From: Cytobacillus firmus NBRC 15306
Lineage (GTDB): Bacteria > Bacillota > Bacilli > Bacillales > Cytobacillaceae
NCBI RefSeq assembly: GCF_001591465.1
Contig: NZ_BCUY01000002.1
Coordinates: 1 to 64,000, forward strand
Direction: 5' to 3'
DNA length: 64,000 nt
The notes below the pieces were generated by a model, which worked only from the letters and a program-made list of their open reading frames with translations, was not told the origin of the DNA and ran no database searches. Of this stretch, positions 53,646 to 64,000 are shown in pieces (positions within the stretch are counted from its first letter, which is position 1; each line of letters begins with the position of its first letter). Made by a program: the position numbers and the translations under genes.

Positions 53646-53672
53646 CAGGGCTATCAAAATGGCCCTTTTTTA
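53646..53672 (+). terminator. terminator after ylmG
   Basis: agggc pairs with gccct around nine bases, followed by TTTTTTATTT. The stem is short. Confidence 0.6.
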
Positions 53673-53698
53673 TTTGCATAAAAGGAGGTTCACCAAAT

Positions 53699-54484
53699 AT
53701 GAACATATATCAGCATTTCCGGCCGGAGGAAAGAGAATTTATTGACCAGGTTCTTAACTGGAAGAGCAATGTCGAAAATACATACGCACCAAAGCTTACT
53801 GATTTTCTTGACCCAAGGGAGCAGCAAATTCTGAAAAGCGTCATAGGACAGGATTCGGGAATCTTATTTGCTTTATTTGGCGGAACGCCAAGTGCCGAGA
53901 GGAAAAGGGCACTGATATTTCCTGATTACTATGAAAGCGATGAAGACGATTTTCAAATTCAGCTTTTCGAATTGGAATACCCCAAAAAGTTTGTTACTAT
54001 AGAACACCCGCAAGTCCTCGGCAGTCTGATGTCACTGGGGGTAAAAAGAGGGAAATTCGGTGATATCCTATTTGAAGATGACAGAATTCAATTCCTTGCA
54101 GCAAAAGAAATTGAGGAGTATATTAGCATGCAGCTGCAGTCAATTGGCAGAGCGTCAGTAACATTAAAAAAACAGCCGTTTTCTCAGGCGGTCCAAACGG
54201 CAGAAGTGTGGAAAGAAAGCACCATTACCACTTCATCCCTAAGATTGGACACTGTAATATCAGCCATCTACAACATTTCAAGACAAAAATCCCAGTTATA
54301 TATCCAACAGGGGCTCGTCAAAGTCAATTGGACGCAAATAGAAAACCCTTCATTTGAATGCCAGCAATGCGATATCATCTCAGTCAGGGGACAAGGCCGT
54401 TCCAAGATCATAGAAATAGACGGGAAAACAAAAAAGGATAAATGGAGAATTATGGCCGGGAGACCCCAGCCTGGTGGTAAGTAG
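53699..54484 (+). CDS. ylmH: S4-domain RNA-binding protein YlmH
   Basis: A 261-residue cytosolic RNA-binding protein. The N-terminal and central part (about residues 1-170) is the YlmH-specific domain and a C-terminal S4 domain follows (about 180-245: SLRLDTVISAIYNISRQKSQLYIQQGLVKVNW). In other Firmicutes YlmH binds 50S subunits with peptidyl-tRNA and acts in rescue of stalled ribosomes. AAGGAGG precedes ATG 53699. It lies before divIVA, as in B. subtilis. Confidence 0.92.
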   Translation: MNIYQHFRPEEREFIDQVLNWKSNVENTYAPKLTDFLDPREQQILKSVIGQDSGILFALFGGTPSAERKRALIFPDYYESDEDDFQIQLFELEYPKKFVTIEHPQVLGSLMSLGVKRGKFGDILFEDDRIQFLAAKEIEEYISMQLQSIGRASVTLKKQPFSQAVQTAEVWKESTITTSSLRLDTVISAIYNISRQKSQLYIQQGLVKVNWTQIENPSFECQQCDIISVRGQGRSKIIEIDGKTKKDKWRIMAGRPQPGGK

Positions 54485-54674
54485 GAAGTTAGATCTAATT
54501 CATCAAACTGTGCGTTTGGTTGAAAGAGTAATATCATAAAAAATGTTTTCGGATTTTCTTCCTGGTGAATACCTGCAGAGGAAAACAGCATCATAACAAA
54601 CAGATATAATTTTTTATTATCTTGAAGGATTTTGAAACAACCTGTCGAATAAATAATCAAAAGACAGCTGAGTC

Positions 54675-54683
54675 TGCTATAAT
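54675..54683 (+). promoter_or_regulatory. divIVA extended -10 promoter within a palindrome
   Basis: TGCTATAAT is an extended -10. It lies in a nine-base inverted repeat with one G-T mismatch (gagtctgct 54670-54678, agcaggctc 54695-54703), which might be an operator or the 5' stem of the mRNA. No clear -35 is seen. Confidence 0.5.
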
Positions 54684-54746
54684 TAAATAGAACCAGCAGG
54701 CTCAAACCAATTTACATAAGATCAACAGACCTGGGAGGTGGCACTT

Positions 54747-55265
54747 ATGCCATTAACACCGTTAGATATTCATAACAAGGAATTCAGCAAAGGATTCCGC
54801 GGTTATGATGAAGATGAAGTGAACGAATTCCTCGACCAAATCATAAAGGACTACGAAATCCTGATCAGGGAAAAAAAAGAGCTGGAAGAGAAGCTAAATG
54901 AAACGAATGAACGCATTGGCCACTTTACCACAATTGAAGAAACACTTAATAAATCTATTGTGGTTGCACAGGAAGCAGCAGAAGAAGTAAAACGCAATGC
55001 GCATAAAGAGGCAAAGCTAATCATCAAAGAAGCCGAAAAGAATGCTGACAGGATTGTAAACGAGTCCTTATCCAAAGCAAGAAAAATTGCACTGGATATT
55101 GAAGATTTAAAGAAACAGTCCAAAGTATTCCGAACACGCTTCAAGATGCTTGTTGAAGCACAGCTTGATATGCTGAATAACGATGATTGGGATCATTTGA
55201 TGGAATATAAACTGGATTCCACTGAACTCAAATCATTAAGAGAAGAAGAAGAATCACTGGCTTGA
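54747..55265 (+). CDS. divIVA: cell division initiation protein DivIVA
   Basis: DivIVA binds negatively curved membrane at septa and poles, and recruits MinJ and sporulation proteins. The 172-residue protein has the conserved N-terminal lipid-binding domain LTPLDIHNKEFSKGFRGYDEDEVNEFL and a long coiled coil (about residues 25-60 and 80-130). GGGAGGTGG precedes ATG 54747; an in-frame ATG nine bases upstream overlaps the ribosome binding site. The gap before it (54485-54746) contains the promoter noted above. Confidence 0.95.
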   Translation: MPLTPLDIHNKEFSKGFRGYDEDEVNEFLDQIIKDYEILIREKKELEEKLNETNERIGHFTTIEETLNKSIVVAQEAAEEVKRNAHKEAKLIIKEAEKNADRIVNESLSKARKIALDIEDLKKQSKVFRTRFKMLVEAQLDMLNNDDWDHLMEYKLDSTELKSLREEEESLA

Positions 55266-55319
55266 CGAAAGCTGGAAATATCGCATATAATTTTAAAACA
55301 AAGTAAATACAATGTTTAT

Positions 55320-55600
55320 CAACAATGAGAGGGACAGTACAGTCTTTTCAATAGCTTATGTGCAGAGCGGCACTCTTACTCTGTTAGCGAGCCGGGGATG
55401 GTGGAAGCCCGGGTATAAGCTAAAGCTGGAAAATCACCCTTGAGTTCCTTGCCGAACGTTCAGCTATCAGTAGGCCAAGGCGGATCATTCACGTTAAGAA
55501 TGCTTTGAGCGGATGAAATTTCATTAAATTTCATCTACAAGGGTGGTACCGCGGGAGAATAGAACCTTCTCGTCCCTTTTTGGGATGAGAAGGTTTTTTG
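55320..55600 (+). promoter_or_regulatory. T-box riboswitch (tRNA-Ile) controlling ileS
   Basis: A T-box leader fills the 409-base gap before ileS. The T-box core AAGGGTGGTACCGCGGG is at 55539-55555, with the UGGU that pairs with the ACCA end of uncharged tRNA-Ile at 55544-55547. The terminator is at 55562-55599 (gaaccttctcgtccc / gggatgagaaggtt then TTTTTT). Stem I covers about 55365-55450 and the likely specifier codon is AUC at 55433-55435, followed by A as usual. When tRNA-Ile is uncharged the antiterminator forms and ileS is expressed. Confidence 0.93.
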
Positions 55601-55674
55601 TATTTTCCTGAGGTTTTTCTAAGCTCTCATTGGCTATCATGGTATTTAATGAGTTATAAACAGGAGGAAAAGGA

Positions 55675-58446
55675 ATGGATTACAAAGATAGTTTATTAAT
55701 GCCAAAAACGGAATTCCCAATGCGCGGCAATCTTCCAAAGCGTGAACCAGAAATTCAGGCTAAATGGGAAGAGATGAATATTTATGAAAAAGTCCAGGAA
55801 CGGACAAAAGGGCGTCCGATGTTTGTACTGCATGATGGCCCTCCATATGCAAATGGCGACATCCACATCGGCCATGCGCTGAACAAGATTTTAAAGGATT
55901 TCATCGTACGGTCTAAGTCAATGACTGGCTATAATGCTCCTTATGTTCCTGGCTGGGATACACATGGTCTTCCAATTGAGCAGGCGCTGACAAACAAGGG
56001 CGTTAAGCGTAAAGAAATGAGTGTAGCAGAGTTCCGCGAATTATGTGAAGAATACGCATATGAGCAGATCGACAGCCAGCGCGAACAATTTAAGCGCTTA
56101 GGTGTACGCGGTGATTGGGAGAACCCATACATCACCCTCAAGCCGGAATATGAAGCCCAGCAAATTAAAGTCTTTGGGGAGATGGCGAAAAAAGGCTATA
56201 TTTATAAAGGCAAAAAGCCTGTTTATTGGTCTCCGTCATCTGAATCTGCTTTGGCAGAGGCAGAAATTGAATATAAAGATAAACGTTCGCCATCCATTTA
56301 TGTTGCATTTAAAGTAAAAGATGGCAAAGAAGTATTGGATCAAGATACTCATATCATTATTTGGACTACAACTCCATGGACCATTCCTGCAAACCTTGGA
56401 ATTACAGTTCATCCGGATCTCTCCTATACTGTAGTTGAGGTAAACGGCAAAAAGTTTATGGTTGCAGAAGATTTATTGTCTGCTGTGGCTAAAGAGTTCG
56501 AATGGGAAGGTTACCAAGTTGTTCAAACGGTAAAAGGGACTGACCTTGAATATGTTACTGCTGAACATCCGCTTTATGGCCGTGATTCTATTGTCATGCT
56601 GGGAGAACATGTAACAACCGATGCTGGTACTGGATGTGTTCATACTGCACCAGGACATGGGGAAGATGATTTTCAAGTCGGAATGAAGTACGGGCTTGAC
56701 GTATTATGCCCGGTAGATGATAAAGGAAACATGACAAATGAAGCTCCCGGATTTGAAGGATTATTCTATGATGCAGCCAATAAGCCGGTTACTGAGAAAC
56801 TTGAGGAAGCAGGAGCTTTATTAAAACTGACTTTTATTACTCACTCTTATCCACATGACTGGAGAACGAAAAAGCCTGTTATTTTCCGTGCTACTGCCCA
56901 GTGGTTTGCATCCATTAAAGATTTCCGCAATGAACTTATGGAAGCTGTTAAGGAAACAAATTGGTATCCTGCATGGGGTGAGACCAGACTATTTAATATG
57001 GTCAGGGATCGCGGTGATTGGTGTATCTCCCGCCAGCGTGTATGGGGAGTGCCTATTCCGGTCTTTTATGCGGAAAGTGGCGAAGAAATTATCACAGATG
57101 AAACCATTGAGCATGTATCAAATCTTTTCCGTGAGCATGGCTCAAACATTTGGTTTGAGAGAGAAGCGAAAGAATTGCTGCCTGAAGGGTTTACACATTC
57201 CGGAAGCCCGAATGGCCAGTTTACAAAAGAAACGGATATCATGGATGTTTGGTTCGATTCAGGTTCTTCCCACCAGGCAGTTCTTCTAGAACGCGACGAT
57301 TTACAGCGTCCTGCTGATTTATACCTTGAAGGCTCTGACCAATACCGAGGCTGGTTTAACTCGTCACTGTCAACTGCGGTAGCAGTAACAGGGAAAGCAC
57401 CTTACAAAGGAGTACTGAGCCACGGTTTTACACTTGATGGTGAAGGAAGAAAAATGAGTAAATCGATCGGAAACGTAGTTGTTCCGGCAAAAGTCATGAA
57501 CCAGCTTGGCGCTGACATTCTGCGCTTATGGGTAGCTTCAGTTGACTATCAGGCTGATGTCCGGGTATCTGATGCTATTCTTAAGCAGGTAGCCGAAGTG
57601 TATAGAAAGATTCGCAATACTTTCCGCTTCTTGCTTGGAAATCTGGATGATTTTAAACCAGCAGCAGACTTGGTATCCTTTGAGAATCTGCGTGAAGTGG
57701 ATCAGTTTATGCTAGTGAAGCTGAACAAGCTAATCAAGAGCGTTCGCGAGTCTTATGACCGATATGAATTTGCCAGTATCTACCATGCTGTAAATAATTT
57801 CTGTACATTGGATCTTAGTGCATTTTACCTTGATTTTGCAAAAGATGTCCTTTATATTGAAGTAAAAGATAATGCAGAACGCCGTGCAATCCAAACTGTT
57901 CTTTATGAGAGCCTGATTGCTCTTGTGAAGCTTGTTGCACCTATTCTTTCCCATACATCTGATGAAGTTTGGAGCTTTATTCCGAATGTGAAAGAAGAAA
58001 GTGTTCAATTAACAGATATGCCTGAATATACGGAGCTTCCGAATGCTAAACAGCTGGAAGACAAGTGGACTTCATTCATGAAGCTTCGCAATGATGTCCT
58101 TAAGGCATTGGAAGAAGCACGTAATGATAAGGTGATCGGCAAATCCCTTACTGCTAAAGTAACCCTTTATGTAAATGATCAAGCCAAGAGCCTTCTGGAT
58201 TCAATTCAGGAAAATCTTCAGCAGCTCTTTATCGTGTCTGGATTCGAAGTAGCAGGCAGCCTGTCAGATGCACCTGAAAATGCCGTGAAATTTGAAAACA
58301 CTGCTATTGTTGTTTCCAAAGCTGAAGGTGAAACATGCGACCGCTGCTGGACAGTTACTCCAGAAGTCGGCCAGACAGAAGGATATGACACGCTTTGCCC
58401 TCGCTGTGCGGATGTTGTGAAAAATAATTATAGCCACTTGGCTTAA
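55675..58446 (+). CDS. ileS: isoleucyl-tRNA synthetase
   Basis: IleS charges tRNA-Ile with isoleucine and edits valine. The 923-residue class I enzyme has the HIGH motif in [11 protein letters not shown] at about residues 62-72, the CP1 editing domain (about 190-400) with [16 protein letters not shown], the [10 protein letters not shown] and KMSKS motifs ([10 protein letters not shown], about 593-602), the anticodon-binding domain and the C-terminal zinc site CDRCW and CPRC. Length matches the B. subtilis type, which is mupirocin-sensitive by family. CAGGAGG precedes ATG 55675. Confidence 0.97.
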   Translation: MDYKDSLLMPKTEFPMRGNLPKREPEIQAKWEEMNIYEKVQERTKGRPMFVLHDGPPYANGDIHIGHALNKILKDFIVRSKSMTGYNAPYVPGWDTHGLPIEQALTNKGVKRKEMSVAEFRELCEEYAYEQIDSQREQFKRLGVRGDWENPYITLKPEYEAQQIKVFGEMAKKGYIYKGKKPVYWSPSSESALAEAEIEYKDKRSPSIYVAFKVKDGKEVLDQDTHIIIWTTTPWTIPANLGITVHPDLSYTVVEVNGKKFMVAEDLLSAVAKEFEWEGYQVVQTVKGTDLEYVTAEHPLYGRDSIVMLGEHVTTDAGTGCVHTAPGHGEDDFQVGMKYGLDVLCPVDDKGNMTNEAPGFEGLFYDAANKPVTEKLEEAGALLKLTFITHSYPHDWRTKKPVIFRATAQWFASIKDFRNELMEAVKETNWYPAWGETRLFNMVRDRGDWCISRQRVWGVPIPVFYAESGEEIITDETIEHVSNLFREHGSNIWFEREAKELLPEGFTHSGSPNGQFTKETDIMDVWFDSGSSHQAVLLERDDLQRPADLYLEGSDQYRGWFNSSLSTAVAVTGKAPYKGVLSHGFTLDGEGRKMSKSIGNVVVPAKVMNQLGADILRLWVASVDYQADVRVSDAILKQVAEVYRKIRNTFRFLLGNLDDFKPAADLVSFENLREVDQFMLVKLNKLIKSVRESYDRYEFASIYHAVNNFCTLDLSAFYLDFAKDVLYIEVKDNAERRAIQTVLYESLIALVKLVAPILSHTSDEVWSFIPNVKEESVQLTDMPEYTELPNAKQLEDKWTSFMKLRNDVLKALEEARNDKVIGKSLTAKVTLYVNDQAKSLLDSIQENLQQLFIVSGFEVAGSLSDAPENAVKFENTAIVVSKAEGETCDRCWTVTPEVGQTEGYDTLCPRCADVVKNNYSHLA

Positions 58447-58452
58447 TACCGG

Positions 58453-58483
58453 CAGTCCCTCAAATACTGGGGGACTGTTTTTT
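58453..58483 (+). terminator. terminator after ileS
   Basis: cagtccc pairs with gggactg around a loop of nine, followed by TTTTTTAATT. Confidence 0.78.
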
Positions 58484-58620
58484 AATTGAACTTCTTCAAA
58501 TTCTTTTTATAAATAATTCCACCTTCACTAAATGTTGTGCCGTTTGCTAAAAGTTTGTCCGTGTCTCAAACCCGTTCCGAGAAAATAATAAAGTAAACAT
58601 CAGAGAACGGAGGAAAAAGC

Positions 58621-58908
58621 ATGGATGCAAAAGCAGAAGGGCTATATACAGAACTCCGTAATACAAGACAGGAAATATTGGAAAGGCTAATGGAAGGCAA
58701 CAGTTCCCCGTTGATAAAGCCTATTTTATTGGAAGAGCTGCATGATATTGAACAAACACTATGCAAAATTGAATCAGGAAAATTCGGCAAGTGTGAAATT
58801 TCAGGTGAGCTGCTGCCGGAAGATTTGCTGCAGATGATTCCTACATTAAAAACAATGGAGGATTGCAGCAGGCTGGGGAATTTCTACAGAAAGTCTATTT
58901 TCCACTGA
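58621..58908 (+). CDS. ylyA: YlyA, TraR/DksA-like protein with degenerate zinc site
   Basis: A 95-residue relative of the TraR/DksA family. A helical hairpin at residues 3-50 (LYTELRNTRQEILERLME ... LLEELHDIEQTLCKIE) is followed by SGKFGKCEISGELLPEDLLQMIPTLKTMEDC, where only two of the four zinc cysteines remain. In B. subtilis YlyA is a forespore (sigma-G) protein that binds RNA polymerase and affects spore germination. GGAGG precedes ATG 58621. It lies between ileS and lspA as in B. subtilis. Confidence 0.85.
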   Translation: MDAKAEGLYTELRNTRQEILERLMEGNSSPLIKPILLEELHDIEQTLCKIESGKFGKCEISGELLPEDLLQMIPTLKTMEDCSRLGNFYRKSIFH

Positions 58909-58987
58909 GTTTAAGCGCGTGCTGTGTTTTTTATTAAGTTTGTGCTAAAATGCAAAGGTAATGATATGAGATATGGGGGTTGCCTTT

Positions 58988-59485
58988 GTGTTTTATTACA
59001 TAATTGCATTGTTCGTAATTGCACTAGATCAGTTTACGAAGTGGCTGATTGTAAAGAACTTTGAATTAGGGGAAAGTGTTAAAGTTATCGAGGACTTTCT
59101 TTATATTACATCGCACCGCAACCGTGGCGCTGCCTGGGGCATCCTGCAGGGGCAAATGTGGTTTTTCTACGTAATAACCGTTATTGTCATAATTGGTATC
59201 ATTTATTACATTCAAAAAGCAGCCAAAGGCAAATTGCTTCTTGGAGTCTCTTTGGGCCTGATGCTGGGCGGAGCGATTGGAAACTTTATTGATAGGGTAT
59301 TTCGAAAAGAAGTGGTGGATTTCGTAAACACTTATATTTTTGGCTATGACTTTCCCGTTTTCAATATTGCTGACTCGGCGCTGGTTATCGGTGTAGGACT
59401 ATTGATGATTCAGATGCTGCTTGAAGAGAGAGAAGCAAAGAAAAAGGAGAAATCTTATGGAGAAAATGGAACACATCATTCCTGA
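58988..59485 (+). CDS. lspA: lipoprotein signal peptidase LspA
   Basis: LspA removes signal peptides from prolipoproteins after lipidation. The 165-residue membrane protein has four membrane segments and the family motifs [18 protein letters not shown], and the catalytic Asp pair in IGNFIDRV and [11 protein letters not shown]. The start GTG 58988 aligns with the B. subtilis protein and follows GGGGGTT; an in-frame upstream ATG at 58973 is less likely. The end overlaps the rluD-like gene by 29 bases. Confidence 0.94.
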   Translation: MFYYIIALFVIALDQFTKWLIVKNFELGESVKVIEDFLYITSHRNRGAAWGILQGQMWFFYVITVIVIIGIIYYIQKAAKGKLLLGVSLGLMLGGAIGNFIDRVFRKEVVDFVNTYIFGYDFPVFNIADSALVIGVGLLMIQMLLEEREAKKKEKSYGENGTHHS

Positions 59486-60368
59486 TGAACAGGCAGGAGA
59501 AAGAATAGATAAAGTATTATCCACATTGAATGCGGATTGGTCAAGAACTCAGGTGCAGCAATGGATCAAGGATGGCAATGTTTTAGTGAATGGCCAAAAG
59601 CCTAAAACCAATTACAAATGTTCTGCAAACGATAGAATTGAAATATCAATACCTGATCCGGAAGAACTCGATGTAGTGCCTGAAGAAATGGATTTGGATA
59701 TTTATTATGAAGACCAGGATGTCCTAGTTGTAAATAAACCAAAAGGAATGGTTGTCCATCCGGCAGCCGGGCATGGAACAGGCACACTTGTAAATGGTCT
59801 TATGGCTCATTGCAAAGACTTATCAGGAATTAATGGGGTCATGAGGCCCGGGATCGTTCACAGAATCGATAAAGATACGTCGGGACTTCTCATGGTTGCA
59901 AAGAATGATATGGCACATGAAAGTCTTGTGAACCAGCTGATGAACAAAACTGTTACACGTAAGTACCGGGCCATTGTCCATGGAGTTATTCCACACGATT
60001 ACGGTACAATTGATGCGCCAATCGCCCGCGATCCGAAAGACCGTCAAAGCATGAGTGTTGTGGACAATGGAAAACATGCGGTTACTCATTTTCAGGTCCT
60101 TGAGCGTTACAGGGATTTTACACTGGTGGAATGCCAGCTGGAAACGGGAAGAACACATCAAATCCGTGTTCATATGAAATACATTGGCTATCCTTTGGCA
60201 GGAGATCCTAAATACGGTCCCAGAAAGACTCTTGATATTGGGGGACAGGCACTTCATGCAGGCGTTCTGGGCTTTAAACATCCACGTTCTGGCGAGTACC
60301 TTGAATTTGAAGCACCTGCGCCTGCTTATTTTAAGGAACTAGTAGATAACCTGGCTAATAATCGTTGA
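59457..60368 (+). CDS. ylyB: RluD-family 23S rRNA pseudouridine synthase YlyB
   Basis: A 303-residue RNA pseudouridine synthase of the RluA/RluD family. An S4 domain lies at about residues 14-75 ([32 protein letters not shown]), and the catalytic Asp in [15 protein letters not shown] at about residues 138-152. [23 protein letters not shown] is also present. AAGGAGAAA precedes ATG 59457, within lspA, so the two genes are translationally coupled. The pyr promoter overlaps its last codons. Confidence 0.93.
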   Translation: MEKMEHIIPDEQAGERIDKVLSTLNADWSRTQVQQWIKDGNVLVNGQKPKTNYKCSANDRIEISIPDPEELDVVPEEMDLDIYYEDQDVLVVNKPKGMVVHPAAGHGTGTLVNGLMAHCKDLSGINGVMRPGIVHRIDKDTSGLLMVAKNDMAHESLVNQLMNKTVTRKYRAIVHGVIPHDYGTIDAPIARDPKDRQSMSVVDNGKHAVTHFQVLERYRDFTLVECQLETGRTHQIRVHMKYIGYPLAGDPKYGPRKTLDIGGQALHAGVLGFKHPRSGEYLEFEAPAPAYFKELVDNLANNR

Positions 60369-60393
60369 CAATTGTCCAAATGTGCTATATGAT
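60365..60393 (+). promoter_or_regulatory. sigma-A promoter of the pyr operon
   Basis: TTGACA (60365-60370), 17 bases, TATGAT (60388-60393). The -35 overlaps the stop codon of the preceding gene. Transcription should start near 60400. Confidence 0.85.
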
Positions 60394-60399
60394 GACAAT

Positions 60400-60528
60400 A
60401 GTTGAATAAGTCCTTTAAAACAGTCCCGTGAGGCTGGGAAGGAAACGGATTGAATAAGGAGAATTGTATCTTTATTCTGCAGAAAGAAATCGTTTACCCT
60501 CTCACCTGATCGGTGAGAGGGTTTTTTG
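60400..60528 (+). promoter_or_regulatory. PyrR attenuator 1, pyrR leader
   Basis: The PyrR-binding loop CAGTCCCGTGAGGCTGGGAA lies at 60421-60440. The terminator is CCCTCTCACC / GGTGAGAGGG at 60497-60521 followed by TTTTTT. With UMP bound, PyrR stabilises the anti-antiterminator and transcription stops here. Confidence 0.92.
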
Positions 60529-60535
60529 TATATGA

Positions 60536-61105
<570 letters not shown>

Positions 61106-61120
61106 ATAGCCCTTTTAAAT

Positions 61121-61218
61121 GCAGTCCAGAGAGGCTGGCAAAGGGGAACACAGCAGAATCGGTCTGTCTTTTGCTGTGCTCTTGCACCCTCTTTGCACTC
61201 CTGCAAAGAGGGTTTTTT
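61121..61218 (+). promoter_or_regulatory. PyrR attenuator 2, pyrR-pyrP
   Basis: The PyrR-binding sequence CAGTCCAGAGAGGCTGGCAA is at 61121-61140 and the terminator CCCTCTTTGC / GCAAAGAGGG at 61187-61212 followed by TTTTTT. A central hairpin (cacagca / tgctgtg) contributes to the antiterminator. Confidence 0.9.
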
Positions 61219-61243
61219 AATAAAATGCAGAGGAGAGATCGTA

Positions 61244-62539
61244 ATGAATAAGCCTATTTTGGATATAAAGGATGTACCAAAACCAGCCCATTGGCTGACA
61301 TTAAGTTTACAGCATTTATTCGCTATGTTCGGAGCCACTATACTTGTACCATACTTAGTAGGATTAAATCCTGCCATTGCACTAATCTCAAGCGGACTGG
61401 CAACGATAGCCTTTCTAATCATTACAAAATGGCAGGTGCCGGCATACCTTGGATCATCTTTCGCATTCATTGCCCCGATCTTAGCTGCCAAAGCTGCCGG
61501 AGGCCCGGGTGCTGCCATGATCGGCAGCTTCATGGCTGGACTTGTGTATGGGGCAGTAGCCCTGATCATCAAGAAAGCAGGCTACCGCTGGATTATGAAT
61601 TTGCTTCCGCCAATTGTGGTAGGACCTGTAATCATTGTAATCGGATTGGCATTAGCAGGGACAGCGGTCGGGATGGCTATGAACAATCCTGAAACTGGTG
61701 AATACAGCATGCTGCATTTCTCAGCAGCGCTTATCACTTTAGGTGCAACAATCATCTTTTCCATCTATGCAAAAGGTATGCTCAGTATGGTGCCGATTCT
61801 GGCAGGGATCATCATCGGCTATGTTTACTCACTGGCTGTGGGCCTGATTGACTTCTCGCTTGTACAGCAGGCCGCCTGGTTCGAAATGCCGGAATTCTTA
61901 TTCCCGTTCGCAGATTATGAAGTGAGGATAACCCTGGATCTTGCGCTTCTAATGATTCCAGTAGCTGTTGTGACAATCTCTGAACATATCGGCCATCAGC
62001 TTGTCCTTGGAAAAGTAGTTGGAAAAGATTACATTAAAGAACCGGGTCTTCACCGCTCCATCCTTGCTGATGGAACAGGAACAATGATCTCCGCATTAAT
62101 CGGGGGTCCGCCAAAGACAACTTACGGTGAAAACATTGGTGTACTCGCCATCACGAAAATTTACAGTGTCTATGTACTTGCGGGTGCTGCAGTCATCGCC
62201 ATCATCTTCGGATTCATTGGCAAGGTGACAGCACTGATCAGCTCGATCCCTACTCCAGTAATGGGCGGCGTATCAATCCTGCTGTTCGGGATCATCGCTT
62301 CATCTGGATTAAGAATGCTGGTTGACAGCAAAGTGGATTTTGGAAACAACCGCAATCTGGTTATCGCATCAGTCATCCTTGTCCTGGGAATTGGGGGAGC
62401 TCACATCGAGATTTGGGCATTCAAACTGGAAGGAATGGCACTGGCAGCAATCAGCGGTGTTCTCCTGAACCTGATTCTCCCTGGCAGGGAAGAGACTAAG
62501 GAAGATATATTTGAAACAGAAACCAAAAAAAAAAAATAA
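61244..62539 (+). CDS. pyrP: uracil permease PyrP
   Basis: PyrP imports uracil with protons. The 431-residue protein of the NCS2/UraA family has about 14 membrane segments and the motifs HWLTLSLQHLFAMFGATILVP, the QhTMGHS-like helix region around SEHIGHQLVLGK and GGPPKTTYGENIGVLAIT, with Glu residues at the substrate site. GGAGAGATC precedes ATG 61244. The last codons are in a run of 13 A just before the stop. Confidence 0.95.
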   Translation: MNKPILDIKDVPKPAHWLTLSLQHLFAMFGATILVPYLVGLNPAIALISSGLATIAFLIITKWQVPAYLGSSFAFIAPILAAKAAGGPGAAMIGSFMAGLVYGAVALIIKKAGYRWIMNLLPPIVVGPVIIVIGLALAGTAVGMAMNNPETGEYSMLHFSAALITLGATIIFSIYAKGMLSMVPILAGIIIGYVYSLAVGLIDFSLVQQAAWFEMPEFLFPFADYEVRITLDLALLMIPVAVVTISEHIGHQLVLGKVVGKDYIKEPGLHRSILADGTGTMISALIGGPPKTTYGENIGVLAITKIYSVYVLAGAAVIAIIFGFIGKVTALISSIPTPVMGGVSILLFGIIASSGLRMLVDSKVDFGNNRNLVIASVILVLGIGGAHIEIWAFKLEGMALAAISGVLLNLILPGREETKEDIFETETKKKK

Positions 62540-62562
62540 AGTAGCTTAATGCTTTTTAACTA

Positions 62563-62682
62563 AGTCCCGAGAGGCTTAAAAGGGTGTTGGCGGCAAACCT
62601 GGCTATACGGTATCAGTGTATCCGTATACCCGGCTGCCTCAACTTTGCAGCACCCTGACCAAATCGGCAGGGTGCTTTTTTT
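62563..62682 (+). promoter_or_regulatory. PyrR attenuator 3, pyrP-pyrB
   Basis: The PyrR-binding loop AAGTCCCGAGAGGCTT is at 62562-62577. The terminator is GCACCCTG / CAGGGTGC (62650-62675) followed by TTTTTTT. Between them gtatac-rich sequence can form the antiterminator. Confidence 0.88.
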
Positions 62683-62696
62683 GAAGGGGAGGATAA

Positions 62697-64000
<1,304 letters not shown>

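Overview
This window is chromosome from a low-GC, endospore-forming Firmicute of the Bacillaceae (Bacillus sensu lato, perhaps Cytobacillus or Mesobacillus; the species cannot be fixed from sequence alone). The evidence is gene order nearly collinear with Bacillus subtilis from ctaM through the ylb genes, the division and cell wall (dcw) cluster, spoIIGA-sigE-sigG, the ylm genes, divIVA, ileS and lspA into the pyr operon. Strong GGAGG ribosome binding sites, frequent TTG/GTG starts, many sporulation genes and a bacillithiol gene agree.

Layout. 1-16.5 kb: end of ctaM, an Eis-like acetyltransferase, an Asp23-like protein, then ylbA, a LysM-SCP protein, ylbB, ylbC, ylbD, ylbE, ylbF, ylbG, rsmD, coaD, ylbJ, ylbK, ylbL and tmcAL, with several lineage-specific genes between them. 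A minus-strand small RNA gene matching the position of csfG, with a sigma-F-like promoter and a terminator, lies between ylbG and rsmD. 16.7-24.7 kb: ylbN-rpmF, an atypical enoyl-CoA hydratase family protein, gerR, ylbP, a three-gene biotin-dependent acyl-CoA carboxylase module behind two CcpA (cre) sites, a ketopantoate reductase homologue and a DUF3397 membrane protein. 24.8-46.7 kb: bshC, then mraZ-rsmH-ftsL-pbpB-spoVD-murE-[MurF N-domain ORF]-mraY-murD-spoVE-murG-murB-divIB-ylxW-ylxX-sbp-ftsA-ftsZ. 46.8-55.3 kb: an inverted flavohemoglobin gene, spoIIGA-sigE-sigG, ylmC-ylmD-ylmE-sepF-ylmG-ylmH and divIVA. 55.3-64 kb: T-box-controlled ileS, ylyA, lspA, rluD-like ylyB, and pyrR-pyrP-pyrB-pyrC with three PyrR attenuators.

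How it works together: the central block makes lipid-linked peptidoglycan precursor (MurE, MraY, MurD, MurG, MurB), polymerises it at the septum (PBP2B) or in the spore cortex (SpoVD-SpoVE), and builds the divisome (FtsL, DivIB, FtsA, FtsZ, SepF, DivIVA). SpoIIGA, sigma-E and sigma-G then run the compartment-specific sporulation programme. The pyr genes respond to UMP through PyrR and ileS responds to uncharged tRNA-Ile.

Most of the window is conserved core and I see no phage, CRISPR, restriction or toxin-antitoxin system. The items most worth a second look are the csfG-like RNA and a perfect dyad beside it, a stand-alone MurF N-terminal domain at the ancestral murF position, a structured 100-nt element between ftsA and ftsZ, four phased MraZ boxes, an Fnr-type box at about -41.5 of the inserted hmp gene, and a two-hairpin repeat in front of murE.
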